DNA of 64,000 nucleotides, taken from an uncultured bacterium. Lineage in GTDB: Bacteria; Myxococcota_A; Bradymonadia; UBA7976; VGTA01. Each line of letters starts with the position of its first letter. Position 1 is the first letter of the stretch. The stretch lies in NCBI GenBank assembly GCA_943788935.1, contig CALSSE010000013.1, forward strand, positions 1-64,000, written 5' to 3'. Under the pieces are notes generated by a model. The model saw only the letters and a program-made list of their open reading frames with translations, had not been told where the DNA came from and searched no databases. A program made the position numbers and the translations under genes. This document shows positions 28,519 through 38,352 of this stretch, piece by piece.

Positions 28519-30345
28519 ATGCACCTAAATGAGCATATCATAATAATATCGTTACTCTTTTCCTTCATAGGCTGTAGTGCAGACACAGTTTTAGGGGGAA
28601 TGCAAGGCACGCCGACCTCTTCTTCAAGCGATGATAAAGATTCGCAAGATGATACCGACTCTAATCAACTAGGGTCCAACGGAGGTGATGAGCTTACTAA
28701 CGGCACTGACCCCAATAACCCTGACACCGACGGTGACGGGGTCAATGATGGTGATGAGCTTACTAACGGCACTGACCCCAATAACCCTGACACCGACGGT
28801 GATGGTCTCAATGATGGTGATGAGCTTACTAACGGCACTGACCCCAATAACCCTGACACCGACGGTGACGGGGTCAATGACGGTGATGAGCTTACTAACG
28901 GCACTGACCCCAATAACCCTGACACCGACGGTGACGGGGTCAATGATGGTGATGAGCTTACTAACGGCACTGACCCTAATAACCCTGACACCGACGGTGA
29001 CGGGGTCAATGATGGTGATGAGCTTACTAACGGCACTGACCCCAATAACCCTGACACCGACGGTGACGGGGTCAATGATGGTGATGAGCTTACTAACGGC
29101 ACTGACCCTAATAACCCTGACACCGACGGTGACGGGGTCAATGACGGTGATGAGCTTACTAACGGCACTGAACCCAATAACCCTGACACCGACGGTGACG
29201 GGGTCAATGACGGTGATGAGCTTACTAACGGCACTGACCCCAATAACCCTGACACCGACGGTGACGGGGTCAATGATGGTGATGAGCTTACTAACGGCAC
29301 TGATCCCAATAACCCTGACACCGACGGTGACGGGGTCAATGATGGTGATGAGCTTACTAACGGCACTGATCCCAATAACCCTGACACCGACGGTGATGGT
29401 CTCAATGATGGTGATGAGCTTACTAACGGCACTGATCCCAATAACCCTGACACCGACGGTGACGGGGTCAATGATGGTGATGAGCTTACTAACGGCACTG
29501 ACCCTAATAACTCTGACACTGATGACGATGGTTTAACTGACGGCAGTGAAGTCACCAATGGTACAGACCCTACTCATGCAGATACTGACAGAGGCGGTCG
29601 AACAGATGGAGAAGAAGTTCTTATTGATGGGACAAACCCTCTAGATGCACAGGATGATCGTGATCGCTCTAGAGAAGAGGGACTAACTGGGGGTGAAATT
29701 GATGTCGATATCAGCACGAATCTATCCACACTCAATGATGGAAACACTGATGCGCATTCTCACGCATACGATGACCATAATGACACACTTACGATTGATT
29801 TCTTTAATCTAGAAGGTCGTCACCTCAAGAACCTGTCAGAGAGTATCGAACAGCCAAGTCAAGCGTTCAAACTTATTATAATCAATGCTGACCTCTCCAA
29901 TGGCGGTCGTTTAAGTATTAATCATAACTATGTACCTACAGATCGGTCGAGTTGGCTACCCATCACGGAATATGATGATACACCGTTAAATAACCTCCCT
30001 ATTTACTCGCTCGATGGCAGTAATGGGACAACTCGATTAGACAACTTATCAATCTCATTCCATAAGCTCTCTATTCTACTCGGAGGTATACAGAATTCAG
30101 AGACCCGATGTGTGCGCAACAATCAAGCCGGTCCACAAGGCGAATGGCGTAATGGAGCGCTGACCATTCAAGCTGTTGCTGTCAATCCCAATGGACAGGA
30201 TGCCTTCTCTACAGATGTCAACCTATCTAATGGTGGTGTTCAAGGGGGAGCGACAGCGGGGCTTTTGTGGGAAGCGATTATCTTTTGGCATTGGGATAGT
30301 AGGTCATGCTATGGGGATAATGACTGGTATCGTCCACATAACTGA
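28519..30345 (+). CDS. lipoprotein with DxDGDG calcium-type repeats (thrombospondin type 3-like)
   Basis: The 608-residue protein has a signal peptide with lipobox FIGC near residue 19, so it should sit in the outer membrane. Residues ~57-350 are about twelve near-identical 22-residue repeats of the type [18 protein letters not shown], then two diverged copies ([26 protein letters not shown]). Each D-x-D-G-D-G loop resembles EF-hand or TSP3 calcium sites, so the stalk is probably stiffened by calcium. The C-terminal ~220 residues form an unrecognised domain with [16 protein letters not shown] and [18 protein letters not shown]. The ORFs in other frames over the repeats arise from its periodicity. 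It could act in adhesion. Confidence 0.8.
   Translation: MHLNEHIIIISLLFSFIGCSADTVLGGMQGTPTSSSSDDKDSQDDTDSNQLGSNGGDELTNGTDPNNPDTDGDGVNDGDELTNGTDPNNPDTDGDGLNDGDELTNGTDPNNPDTDGDGVNDGDELTNGTDPNNPDTDGDGVNDGDELTNGTDPNNPDTDGDGVNDGDELTNGTDPNNPDTDGDGVNDGDELTNGTDPNNPDTDGDGVNDGDELTNGTEPNNPDTDGDGVNDGDELTNGTDPNNPDTDGDGVNDGDELTNGTDPNNPDTDGDGVNDGDELTNGTDPNNPDTDGDGLNDGDELTNGTDPNNPDTDGDGVNDGDELTNGTDPNNSDTDDDGLTDGSEVTNGTDPTHADTDRGGRTDGEEVLIDGTNPLDAQDDRDRSREEGLTGGEIDVDISTNLSTLNDGNTDAHSHAYDDHNDTLTIDFFNLEGRHLKNLSESIEQPSQAFKLIIINADLSNGGRLSINHNYVPTDRSSWLPITEYDDTPLNNLPIYSLDGSNGTTRLDNLSISFHKLSILLGGIQNSETRCVRNNQAGPQGEWRNGALTIQAVAVNPNGQDAFSTDVNLSNGGVQGGATAGLLWEAIIFWHWDSRSCYGDNDWYRPHN
28688..29479 (+). repeat. 12 tandem 66-bp units
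   Basis: Twelve copies of a 66-bp unit, each beginning GATGAGCTTACTAACGGC, differ only at a few bases (GGGGTC or GGTCTC; one GAACCC for GACCCC). Because the unit is a multiple of three, copy-number change would alter protein length without frameshift. The near-identity implies recent expansion or gene conversion. Confidence 0.9.
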
Positions 30346-30666
30346 TCCTCACTCTTTAAGACAGCCTCGCTCGCTCCATCAGGTTCTACTCTCCAAAACG
30401 CACATTCTTTGGAGTTTTAGGCAGTATCTTCATGACTTCATCGTAGGGATCGCGCCCAATATGTTGGGAATGTCGATTTACCTCAGCCATCTCTTCCTGT
30501 ATCGACGAGAGTAACAACACTCTTCGCCTTAGTAGTGATTGTCTTGTGACATCGATAGGCTTGATATACATATGATGTGCACTTTTAGGTCACACTTTTA
30601 GGTCACACTTTTAGGTCACACTTTTAGGTCACACTTTTAGGTAGAGACTAAGGGAGTCTAACCATA
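30346..30666. repeat. 321-bp spacer ending in five 13-bp repeats
   Basis: The unit ACTTTTAGGTCAC is repeated five times at 30581-30645 (the last ends GTAGA), 21 bp before the start of the exported nuclease gene. Variation in number could move promoter elements relative to the gene. No gene was found in the rest. Confidence 0.8.
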
Positions 30667-31476
30667 ATGAAAAGACAAGGACTGATGATCAGATCAGCGA
30701 TGACCAAGCTCATAGTGATCCTCATCACCACCGCCATAACGCTCCCTCTTCCCTCAACGACTAGCGCCTACAAAGGCCGTTTGCTGAAGGGCTTAGTCAA
30801 GGTGATCAGCCGCCACAGACGAGCCCTCAGTCCATCTAAGATCGATGAGCTCGTCAAGATGGCAGCTCAGCCTAAAGGAACACGAGCCGTTGGGAAAGCC
30901 CTCGGGCAAATGAACTTGCCCAAAGAGGTGATAGAAGACGCTTATCTGAGGATTGCCCTCCGCCAGGGTAAGCTAGAGCGCTCTCTCGCGGAACGCTGGT
31001 TTTATCAACTTCGTGGTGCCAAGGGCTTTCGGAGTGCGCTCAGTAAGGTCATCGGTCATAGCGCTGCGAAAACCAAAGGTCATCTCAATGAGATCGCCAT
31101 CGCCGCAGAAGCGAACTATCGAGGGTTAAGGGTCGGGGGGATTGGTGTTCCCTATCGAGACCCTCTTAAGGCTTCTCTGACCGATATCGACCTCAAGCTC
31201 TCTTCAGCAAAGAGGAGCTATGCCATAGAGGTCAAAGCATACAGCCCTGAGACTCGTCTCCCTCTCGATCACATTCGGGCAGATTTCAATACCCTACAGT
31301 CGTATCAACGAGATCACCGTGAGGTGGTAACTGTCTTCTCTTTCAGGCATAAGCCACGCTCCCCCCATGAACTCAACGTCCTCAAGTTAGAGGCGAAGCG
31401 TCATCAAGTACACTTGATCTTTGGGGATCCATCTAGTCAAGCTGAACAGCTCAAAGTATTGGATATGATTCAATGA
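30667..31476 (+). CDS. exported protein with PD-(D/E)XK nuclease-like domain
   Basis: The 269-residue protein has an N-terminal signal peptide (LIVILITTAITLPLPSTTSA, cleaved near residue 34) and a basic helical middle. The last ~140 residues show a PD-(D/E)XK pattern: KGHLNEIAIAAEAN with Glu142, then LTDIDLKLSS with Asp175. SYAIEVKAY follows, with the Glu188-x-Lys190 pair. A helix then contains LDHIRADFNTLQSYQ. The fold call is from motif spacing only. Export of a nuclease-like domain is unusual: it could degrade external DNA or act against competitors. Its stop overlaps the start of the membrane-protein gene by four bases (ATGA), so the pair is coupled. Confidence 0.6.
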   Translation: MKRQGLMIRSAMTKLIVILITTAITLPLPSTTSAYKGRLLKGLVKVISRHRRALSPSKIDELVKMAAQPKGTRAVGKALGQMNLPKEVIEDAYLRIALRQGKLERSLAERWFYQLRGAKGFRSALSKVIGHSAAKTKGHLNEIAIAAEANYRGLRVGGIGVPYRDPLKASLTDIDLKLSSAKRSYAIEVKAYSPETRLPLDHIRADFNTLQSYQRDHREVVTVFSFRHKPRSPHELNVLKLEAKRHQVHLIFGDPSSQAEQLKVLDMIQ

Positions 31477-32978
31477 AACATCCTCTTAAGATTCTCGGTA
31501 GCTCTCTCACTCTCTCCTCCTCTCTAAGATGTCCACAGAGCATCAAGATGGGTATCAAGCTGGGCTTCATAATGGGTCTCGCGCTAGGGTTCTTAAGTCT
31601 TTTCGGTGAAGGAAACCTCGCTCATGCTGAGCAGCTCGCTTCTTTTGAGGCGCTCTATGACACCACAAGCTACACCAAATGGATCATCGCCGGAGCGCTC
31701 GCTATCGGGAGCGGCGCGCTCGTCTTTTTCTCGGGGGGGGTCGCCTCACCGTTGGTGGCAGGAGTCGGGTCATGGATCGGAGGGATGATGGGCTTGTCAG
31801 GAGCGGCGGCTACCAACGCAGGCTTGGCGCTCCTCGGCGGGGGCAGCCTCGCCTCAGGTGGCTTAGGTGTCGCTGGAGGAGCTGCTCTCTTAACCGCCGC
31901 CATCACCTTCACCACTGATATCGCGCTAGATTATTCTGTCGATACAGCAATGAAGGTTCTAGACGGACCACCGAGTTATGATGAATTAAAGACTGTGAGT
32001 CGAGGACGCATTAATCTAGCGCTCCCCAAAAACCAAAGTGGTCCTGATCTCCTAGAAAACGCGGTAGAACTCCTCGAAGATAAGATTGATGAGGAGCTCC
32101 CTCTTTATCATGAACTAAACGCTCAGGTCATCAAGAGCGCGCGAGTCCTCTTGGAGACCGACACGTCAAGTCAAGGCATAGAGGCAATACGATTAAACAG
32201 CGCTCACGCCATGCTGTCTTTTATCCTCGATGACTATGAACAAGCGCTCGAGAGAGCGAAACGAACTGTAAAGAGCGCTAAAGAGCAAGAGCTTCACGCC
32301 CCGATCGCCCAATACATTTGGGGAGTGTCGAGCTTATATAGCGCCTCCGTATCCGATCATGGCGACCATCTCCTCTTGGTTCGAGCCGCGCTCCTTAAGG
32401 AGAGAGAGCTCACTGATGATCGCAAAAAATTTGACCCTCTCAGCGTTAGACTCCTAGCCATTTACTATGATCGACTCCTCTTGAGGATGATCAGCGATGA
32501 GCTGAGCGAATCAGCCTTGAGAGTCCAAATCGGTTTAATCGAAGAATTAGAGAGCTCAGAGCGCATCCAATTTACCCAATATTTTATCCTCGCCACTCGT
32601 TATTTGATGCGTTTAAAGGACAATCAGAGCCGAATACGCTCGCTGGCGAACTCCGAGAGCCCACTCATCCGCGAGAGCCTCAAAACCTATCAAGTCGTCG
32701 ATCGAGCGTACTTGTCCTATATAGATCTCTTAACGGGAATAGAGATCATTATCGCCAAACTCAAGACGCTCAACCCCCGAGGTGAGGGCCTCGTAGAGCT
32801 CACTAAGCTGATCGAGACTAAGGGAGGGTATCAAAGCGACATCAGCGCGCTCAAAGAGGACCACGATCGCCTCAAGCGACATCACTCGCTCTATGTCAAC
32901 CGCTTATTCATTGGTGGAGGCGCCGCGGGGTTTGTCTTGATCTTGGCGTTCATGTGGAGACGCTCGAGAGAGAGTTGA
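31473..32978 (+). CDS. membrane protein with glycine-rich insertion-like segment and helical-repeat domain
   Basis: A signal or anchor segment lies near residues 27-52 and ends AHA. Residues ~68-145 are very rich in Gly and Ala and strongly hydrophobic (GLSGAAATNAGLALLGGG, then SLASGGLGVAGG), like glycine-zipper, pore-forming or ISG12-type segments. Residues ~180-440 are helical and TPR-like (AHAMLSFILDDYEQALERA). A single membrane helix near 478-495 ends in RRSRES. It is translationally coupled to the exported nuclease-like protein. Pore or channel formation is inference. Confidence 0.55.
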   Translation: MKHPLKILGSSLTLSSSLRCPQSIKMGIKLGFIMGLALGFLSLFGEGNLAHAEQLASFEALYDTTSYTKWIIAGALAIGSGALVFFSGGVASPLVAGVGSWIGGMMGLSGAAATNAGLALLGGGSLASGGLGVAGGAALLTAAITFTTDIALDYSVDTAMKVLDGPPSYDELKTVSRGRINLALPKNQSGPDLLENAVELLEDKIDEELPLYHELNAQVIKSARVLLETDTSSQGIEAIRLNSAHAMLSFILDDYEQALERAKRTVKSAKEQELHAPIAQYIWGVSSLYSASVSDHGDHLLLVRAALLKERELTDDRKKFDPLSVRLLAIYYDRLLLRMISDELSESALRVQIGLIEELESSERIQFTQYFILATRYLMRLKDNQSRIRSLANSESPLIRESLKTYQVVDRAYLSYIDLLTGIEIIIAKLKTLNPRGEGLVELTKLIETKGGYQSDISALKEDHDRLKRHHSLYVNRLFIGGGAAGFVLILAFMWRRSRES

Positions 32979-33036
32979 GGCGCCCTAAAGAAGGGTGAGG
33001 CGCCCTAAAGAAGGGTGAACTAAAACCTCCTCATGA

Positions 33037-33564
33037 CTAGAGCTCTACCCAGTACCATCGCTGCAATTTTTTAGCGAGCTCAGACCATCCCTCTCGCTCC
33101 AAAACCCCACCGCAACGCTCTATCGTCTTTAGCGAGGCGAGATTCTCAGCGTCACAAGTGATTAAGACTCGCTGAATCCCTAACCCAGAACAGACGAGCA
33201 ACGCCGCGCGGAGCATCTCTGTGGCGACTCCACGTCTTCGAGCGGAGGGCGCTACACAATATCCGATGTGTCCTCCCACCTCTTTAAGATGAGGATTGAG
33301 CTGGTGTCGGATATTGATCACTCCTTGAAGGTCGTCTTCATGTCGCCAAAAACGTGTTGTGCACTCGACCCAGCCTTCGGGGAGCCGCTCGCCCACCTCC
33401 CAAGCCTTAAGCGTTTCCGAGACCTCAGCGACGCTTAAGTGACGATCACAGAAATAACCATGTAGCTCATCTCGACGATCATCAAACTCACTAAGAAAAC
33501 GCTCAAGGGATGCTCCATGTGAGGGAGTGAGCGACACTAATTGGGGGAGAGGAAAAGACTGCAT
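33037..33564 (-). CDS. GNAT-family N-acetyltransferase
   Basis: The 175-residue protein has the GNAT acetyl-CoA loop HIGYCVAPSARRRGVATEM (motif A, R-R-x-G-V-A), then AENLASLKTIERCGGVLE, the usual late motif. Related ribosomal or antibiotic-type acetyltransferases share this order. It has no signal peptide, so it should be cytoplasmic. An 18-bp direct repeat (GGCGCCCTAAAGAAGGGT) occurs twice between it and the preceding convergent gene; its CCCT/AGGG arms could pair as a short terminator. Confidence 0.85.
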   Translation of the reverse strand: MQSFPLPQLVSLTPSHGASLERFLSEFDDRRDELHGYFCDRHLSVAEVSETLKAWEVGERLPEGWVECTTRFWRHEDDLQGVINIRHQLNPHLKEVGGHIGYCVAPSARRRGVATEMLRAALLVCSGLGIQRVLITCDAENLASLKTIERCGGVLEREGWSELAKKLQRWYWVEL

Positions 33565-34140
33565 GACCGCTCTGACTCCTAAATTTCTGATTGGATGATG
33601 ATTTAATAACTTCTTCTAACTTCTAAACCATCATGAAATAATCACAACCGCTTATGATGAATGCCTAAGAAATACTATAAACAGAGGTTCTTTAGGTGCT
33701 CTCTGAGGAAGATCGATAATCGATTATATTTTTTTGAGAGAACCGGTTGACAGTCTTCTTCTTGGGTTTAAGTTTATAGTATCAACAACACTACAGTTGG
33801 CTTAAACAAATCAGCCAAAAAAAGAGAGGAGCGCAATAAGACATAACATGAACTGCTCACCTCACAAAGACAACCTACTAATATAATGTAGCTCTTCTTT
33901 TTCTTAAGCCTTAATGGCGAAAAGAATCAGGCTCATTAACTGTGTAAATCTCTATCAACTTGCCTTCTGCTATGAAGATGACTCACGAGCCATCTCTTTC
34001 AGGATCACTCTGTCGACTCACCGACTCACCGACTCACCGACTCACCGACTCACCGACTCACCGACTCACCGACTCACCAAATTTCTATTGACCATATATA
34101 CCCACTCTAAAGATCAAAATATATTATCAGGAGCGACACT
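33565..34140. repeat. 576-bp spacer with eight 8-bp repeats
   Basis: The unit CGACTCAC occurs eight times in a row at about 34013-34077, just upstream of the Hsp20 genes. TTGACA at 33747 with TATAGT 22 bp later is too widely spaced for a good sigma-70 promoter. A 103-codon frame through the repeats is rejected because the 8-bp unit rotates the frame and the end overlaps hsp20. Confidence 0.6.
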
Positions 34141-34596
34141 ATGTTTCATCCACTCACTATTGAGAGCCTCTTTCATCCACTCTTTTCCTTTAACGAGCTA
34201 CGCTATGCCAGTGAGCATCAGCTGAGGTCAAATCATCAGCGTTGTAAACCACAGAGTACTGCGGAATTGAAGGATAACCAAGATGCCTACACCTTGAAGA
34301 TCAACTTGCCCAACCTCATGGGACGTCGACTTGATGACATAGAATTAAGTGTAAAGGGGAGCGTCCTCACCCTTGAGGTCCCCGCTTTGGACTTGGCTCA
34401 TCGAGAGGGACTCACACCTCTCTTCGAGGAGCTGCCTGTGTCGGCTCAGACTAAGAGCTATCGCCTCCCTCGTGAGGTAGAGATCGAGCAGATTGAGGCT
34501 CAGTTCAGCGGTGAAACACTCGTGGTTAGGCTCCCAAAGAAGCAGCCGACGAGAGTACCTGTTAAAATATCAACAGGTAATACTGCATCGATTTAA
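34141..34596 (+). CDS. Hsp20/alpha-crystallin small heat-shock protein
   Basis: Small heat-shock proteins hold unfolding proteins in large oligomers without ATP. The 151-residue protein carries an alpha-crystallin domain at about 40-140: DAYTLKINLPNLMG, IELSVKGSVLTLEV, and KSYRLPREVEIEQIEA, ending LVVRLPKK. The start has AGGAG eight bases upstream. A second Hsp20-like gene follows 55 bp later, so both probably share a transcript. The tandem repeat upstream may influence expression. Confidence 0.9.
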   Translation: MFHPLTIESLFHPLFSFNELRYASEHQLRSNHQRCKPQSTAELKDNQDAYTLKINLPNLMGRRLDDIELSVKGSVLTLEVPALDLAHREGLTPLFEELPVSAQTKSYRLPREVEIEQIEAQFSGETLVVRLPKKQPTRVPVKISTGNTASI

Positions 34597-34651
34597 GACT
34601 GACTGTAAAACACTGTAAGAAACCAAAAGAGACTCTAAAGGAAATGATACT

Positions 34652-35083
34652 ATGACACACGCTACTGAGAATCACGCCACTGAGAATCACGCCACTGAGA
34701 ATCACGCCACTGAGAATCACGCCACTGAGAATCACGCCACTGAGAATCACGCCACTGAAGGGAAGAGCTACGGAATAAACGAGAATCATAATAATCAGAA
34801 CTTTCAAGAGCATAAACCGAGAGCTAATCTCTACGCGACCAAAGAGGGCTGGCTCTTGGTCACTGCCCTCCCTGAAGCCAAGCGTGAAGCGCTAGAGCTC
34901 ACTACTGAAGGTACGCGATTCCAACTCTCCGTCCCCCGTGAGGATGGAGGTGTCTATCGGAGGACACTCCACTTCCCCAAGTCGACACGATGGGGTGACT
35001 TAAGCGCTTATTGGGAAGGAGAACTCCTCTATATAGATCTTAAAAAGGCTAGCCCAGAGCGTCGGGTGATCTCGGTGAGCTAA
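34652..35083 (+). CDS. Hsp20-like protein with ATENH-repeat N-terminus
   Basis: The 143-residue protein begins with six ATENH repeats (15-bp units, about 34661-34750). These are followed by an Asn/His-rich linker and an alpha-crystallin-like domain: NLYATKEGWLLVTALPEAKR, RFQLSVPREDG, RTLHFPKSTRWGDLSA, and LLYIDLKKA. The domain is shorter than in the upstream gene. AAAGGA lies upstream. The repeats would make N-terminal length variable without a frameshift. It may form mixed oligomers with its neighbour, but this is inference. Confidence 0.75.
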   Translation: MTHATENHATENHATENHATENHATENHATENHATEGKSYGINENHNNQNFQEHKPRANLYATKEGWLLVTALPEAKREALELTTEGTRFQLSVPREDGGVYRRTLHFPKSTRWGDLSAYWEGELLYIDLKKASPERRVISVS

Positions 35084-35201
35084 GCGGCTCTTAACATCAT
35101 TTGTTGGCAACGTCACCGGTCGATTCTTCATCTGCTCTCAAAGGTAATGCGCAGCTCCACACAGATGAGCCAAGAGATAACGCTCAACAGAAGGTATAGA
35201 G

Positions 35202-36023
35202 ATGAGCCAAGAGATGATTAATACAGACGCTGTCTATGGGTTTGGCTTTAAGGAGCCGATACGAGCAGTTATTCTTGGCTCGAGAGGAGGGGTAGGAGAA
35301 GCGATCGCTCGGGCTCTGATCGATGCGCATCCACTGAATCGAGCGCTCTTAACCTCTAGGTCTTTGGCAGAGCTCCCACTTCACTCAGAGATGATCTCTT
35401 GGTATGCATTAGAGATTACCTCCGAGGATCAATGGGAGATATTTATACCACGGTTGAAGAGTCATCTGGCCGATTGGGGAGGGAGTTTAAACCTAGTCAT
35501 TAACGCTACTGGCCTATTACATACTGAAGGTTCAGCGAGGGCAGGAGTAGAGGGAACACAGGAGGTTCAGCCAGAGCGCTCGATGAGAGCAGTCGCGTTG
35601 AAGTCTATGGAGTCCGTATTTGCCGTGAATACCTTCGCGGTAGCTTTAGCGCTGAAATATTTGAGTCCCATGTTCCCTCGAAGAGAGAGGTCTCTGTTCG
35701 TGAGCTTCTCAGCGCGAGTGGGTAGCATTAGCGACAATCGCATCGGCGGTTGGTACAGCTATCGAGCCTCTAAGGCAGCCCAAAACATGTTGATTAAGAC
35801 CGCGGCGATTGAGCTTAGCCGCAGCAAAAAGGAATGTGTATGCGTCGCGGTTCATCCGGGAACGGTAGCCAGTGCGCTCTCTGCCCCTTTTACCAAATCG
35901 GTGAAGCACACCATCTTTACCCCCGAGCAGAGCGCGAGCTCGTTAATCGAGGTCTTAGAGCGCTTGACCCCAGAGCGAACAGGAGAATGTATCGCTTGGG
36001 ACGGAGCGACCATCCCCGCCTGA
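35202..36023 (+). CDS. C-factor-like short-chain dehydrogenase
   Basis: The protein has the SDR order: nucleotide loop VILGSRGGVGEAIARAL near 24-40, NLVINATGLLHTEG near 99, the SFSARVGSISDN strand with a Ser, and the YSYRASKAAQN catalytic Tyr and Lys. The VHPGTVAS loop follows. This fits the C-factor (CsgA-like) subgroup; in Myxococcus CsgA acts in fruiting-body development and lipid metabolism, but that role cannot be assumed here. It has no signal peptide. The substrate is unknown. Confidence 0.85.
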   Translation: MSQEMINTDAVYGFGFKEPIRAVILGSRGGVGEAIARALIDAHPLNRALLTSRSLAELPLHSEMISWYALEITSEDQWEIFIPRLKSHLADWGGSLNLVINATGLLHTEGSARAGVEGTQEVQPERSMRAVALKSMESVFAVNTFAVALALKYLSPMFPRRERSLFVSFSARVGSISDNRIGGWYSYRASKAAQNMLIKTAAIELSRSKKECVCVAVHPGTVASALSAPFTKSVKHTIFTPEQSASSLIEVLERLTPERTGECIAWDGATIPA

Positions 36024-36329
36024 GCGAATTCCCAATCACCGCCATTGACGGTAAGGGATACTCTCTGGCGATATTCATCATTAACCGTCGGAGAGACCAT
36101 CACCGATTAAACCGCTCACTCTTTGATCAATATGAAACAGTCATGAAAAAATAACGAGGAGCGTCATGTCACCCATAGCCGATTAACTTTAATGAGCTCA
36201 GGGACTGACGAGCTCAAGCACTGAGGAAAACAGTCAATGAAACCATTCTCTGCTCAGAGGCTCACTCTGTGGTAAGATCCAATCGACCCGAAAAGGTCAT
36301 TTAATCGATGATCAGAGTGGAGAGCTGTG
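36024..36329. other. 306-bp spacer
   Basis: No gene, terminator or repeat was recognised between the SDR and the WD40-like lipoprotein; AGGAG near 36158 has no following frame. Confidence 0.4.
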
Positions 36330-37427
36330 ATGAGAACTAGGTTATTACCTTCATATCAGTGGATAACATGTCTCCTCAGCGCCCTATGCCTCCTCAGCGC
36401 TTGTCAGTCAAAGCCTGGTCCCACGAAACCTCCATTACACCTAGACCTAGGGAGCGAGGGAGATCTAACTGAGGAAGAGCCACTCTCTCGCTCATTTTTC
36501 AGCGCGAGAGTGACGGCGATCGTTCATAGCGCTCAGCGAATAGTGATGGGTCATGAGAACGGTGGGATAAGCATATGGAGCCGTCCGCTCACCCCTGAGA
36601 GTAAACCTCAGCGTTCATGGCTCGCTCATGAAGAGGTGATCCGATCTTTAGGGCGATCACCGGCAGGAGTGATCACCGCGCTGAGCGCCGATGGTTCATG
36701 GACACAGTGGACCGCAGAGGGGAGAGCGCTCAAGCGCGAACGCTTGCTCGATGCACACCCCAACGCGGTCTTGTTCCTCGAAGAGCAGACTCAAGTCTTC
36801 GGCAGTGAGCGGGGGGTGGTGACAGCGATGAGAAAAGGAGAGAGGATGTGGCGAACCGCAGGGGAGCATGGGCGAGCGGCCTTTGCTATCGCGAGGCTTG
36901 ATCCACAGAGCGTCCTCTCTATAGGCTCTGATGGTTGGGGGAGATGTTGGCTTATCTCCAATGGCTCGGGCTGTGGCGCTCTTCCGCTCCATCAAGGGTG
37001 GGCGGTCTCGCTCCTCTCCTTTCAAGGGGGGTGGCTGACCGCGGGTAGTGACGGTTTTATCCGCTGGTGGTCGCCCTCTTTTGCGCGGGAGATTCGTCAA
37101 GCAGAGGTCTTAAACGTCCGCTCCTCTCTCGCGAAGCCCGCTGCGAGCTTTAAGGCGCATGAGCGAGACATCACTCGTCTTGACGCTCAGGGGGACTCGG
37201 TGCTCAGCGGAAGCGAGGAGGGACGCTTGAGCCTCTTGACCCTCCAAGAGAGTGACGTTCCCGCTCTGCAGCAGCGCTGGTCATTACAACGAGAGGAGAT
37301 GAAGCCGATCATGAGTGTCTCACTAGATCTTGAGCATAAGAGGGCCCTGATCGGTGGTGGGCGCGCACCACAGCTGTGGATGGTCTCGTTGACTAATGGC
37401 GCTGTCACCCAGCACCTCTCATTTTAG
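36330..37427 (+). CDS. WD40-like beta-propeller lipoprotein
   Basis: The ATG at 36330 is favoured over a GTG one codon earlier because GGAGAG lies at a better distance. The signal peptide ends with lipobox LLSAC near residue 24. About seven strand blocks follow, each with Trp or Ser-Asp patterns, for example ARVTAIVHSAQRIVMGHENG, VLSIGSDGWGRCWL and GWLTAGSDGFIRWW. This is the WD40 or quinoprotein-type propeller fold. It should be anchored to the outer membrane as a scaffold. No partner gene is apparent. Confidence 0.8.
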   Translation: MRTRLLPSYQWITCLLSALCLLSACQSKPGPTKPPLHLDLGSEGDLTEEEPLSRSFFSARVTAIVHSAQRIVMGHENGGISIWSRPLTPESKPQRSWLAHEEVIRSLGRSPAGVITALSADGSWTQWTAEGRALKRERLLDAHPNAVLFLEEQTQVFGSERGVVTAMRKGERMWRTAGEHGRAAFAIARLDPQSVLSIGSDGWGRCWLISNGSGCGALPLHQGWAVSLLSFQGGWLTAGSDGFIRWWSPSFAREIRQAEVLNVRSSLAKPAASFKAHERDITRLDAQGDSVLSGSEEGRLSLLTLQESDVPALQQRWSLQREEMKPIMSVSLDLEHKRALIGGGRAPQLWMVSLTNGAVTQHLSF

Positions 37428-37534
37428 GAATGCAGAGTCTCAGCGCTTCTGTCGATTCAAACGCTCCTGTCGACTCAAACGCTCGTATCGACTCAAGAAC
37501 AAGTAATATAACGTTAATGAAGAGCGAGCAGCGG

Positions 37535-38053
37535 CTAGCCTTTAGGTGGATATGAGCCTCTCTCGAGGGCGGGGCCGAGCCCGCTCTCTCTCGTCTCAGC
37601 GGTCGAGAGCTCATAGGAAGGGAGAATCCGCTGAAGTTGCGTGCGACCGACCGCTTGTATAGCGCCGACTCGATCAGGCTGTCCTCCTTCTGGATAAAAT
37701 CTCGTCGGCTTAGCATAGGTCCGAGGAGGAGGGACATATTGAGGCTCTGCGACTGGAGGTGGAGACATCATCGCAGGCGCAGGAGGCAAGCCGACCTCCT
37801 CCATATAGAAAGGGGCGTGGCTCACCGCTTGATGAGCGAGGGCGGCCGCTGCTTGGTAAGCCCTTTTAGCATGTTGATGTGGCTGGCGTTGGCCATAGCG
37901 GTACTCTTCACCATGTTCATGAGCGCTCCAGCTATCACCATCGGCGTCATAGTGGGGCTCGGGCTGACCATTATCTAATCGACGAGCCCTCCTCGGTCTT
38001 AAGATATCTCGCGCGCGTGAAATTAGCGATTCTCGTTTAATGCTATTGGTCAT
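37535..38053 (-). CDS. hypothetical Pro/Gln/Arg-rich protein
   Basis: The start at 38053 (MTNSIKRESLISR) is chosen because AGGAGAG lies just upstream. The protein has a basic N-terminus and polar low-complexity middle (AHEHGEEYRYGQRQPHQHAK), an Ala-rich helix QAAAALAHQAV, and PAPAMMSPPPV. No signal peptide, membrane segment or family was recognised. Much of it is probably disordered. Confidence 0.5.
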   Translation of the reverse strand: MTNSIKRESLISRARDILRPRRARRLDNGQPEPHYDADGDSWSAHEHGEEYRYGQRQPHQHAKRAYQAAAALAHQAVSHAPFYMEEVGLPPAPAMMSPPPVAEPQYVPPPRTYAKPTRFYPEGGQPDRVGAIQAVGRTQLQRILPSYELSTAETRESGLGPALERGSYPPKG

Positions 38054-38352
38054 GACTGCTCTCCTGTCACTCACATCTCGCGATCAGAAAGTTTTACCTG
38101 TGAACAATCATACACAGATTGATGACAGATATGTACTATGGTCTATATACAATGTGAGTCAGCTGGCAGAAATCTTTCTTAAAAAGTCATTAAATCTAAT
38201 CACTTACAGCCAGCGAAAGAAGTCAGTAAAACTTGGCACCTTCTGTGCAGAGTATTTGGTGATGTGAGAGACGAAACGATACATAAACGAATGTATTGAT
38301 GTATAATAATCACATCATCAATATTCATTAGTCTGACCAAGAGGAGCTAGTT

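Noticed and set aside
28665..29558. A 297-codon antisense frame and a 283-codon second plus-strand frame over the repeats
   Set aside because: The 66-bp period keeps all frames open; the frame with signal peptide and DxDGDG pattern is the real one.
33747..33780. Sigma-70 promoter before hsp20
   Set aside because: TTGACA and TATAGT are 22 bp apart, too far for a normal promoter.
33914..34225. A 103-codon plus-strand frame with RLTDSPTH repeats
   Set aside because: It is produced by an 8-bp repeat and overlaps the start of hsp20 in another frame.
38040..38267. 75-codon plus-strand frame
   Set aside because: It opposes a better gene start on the minus strand and has no supporting features.
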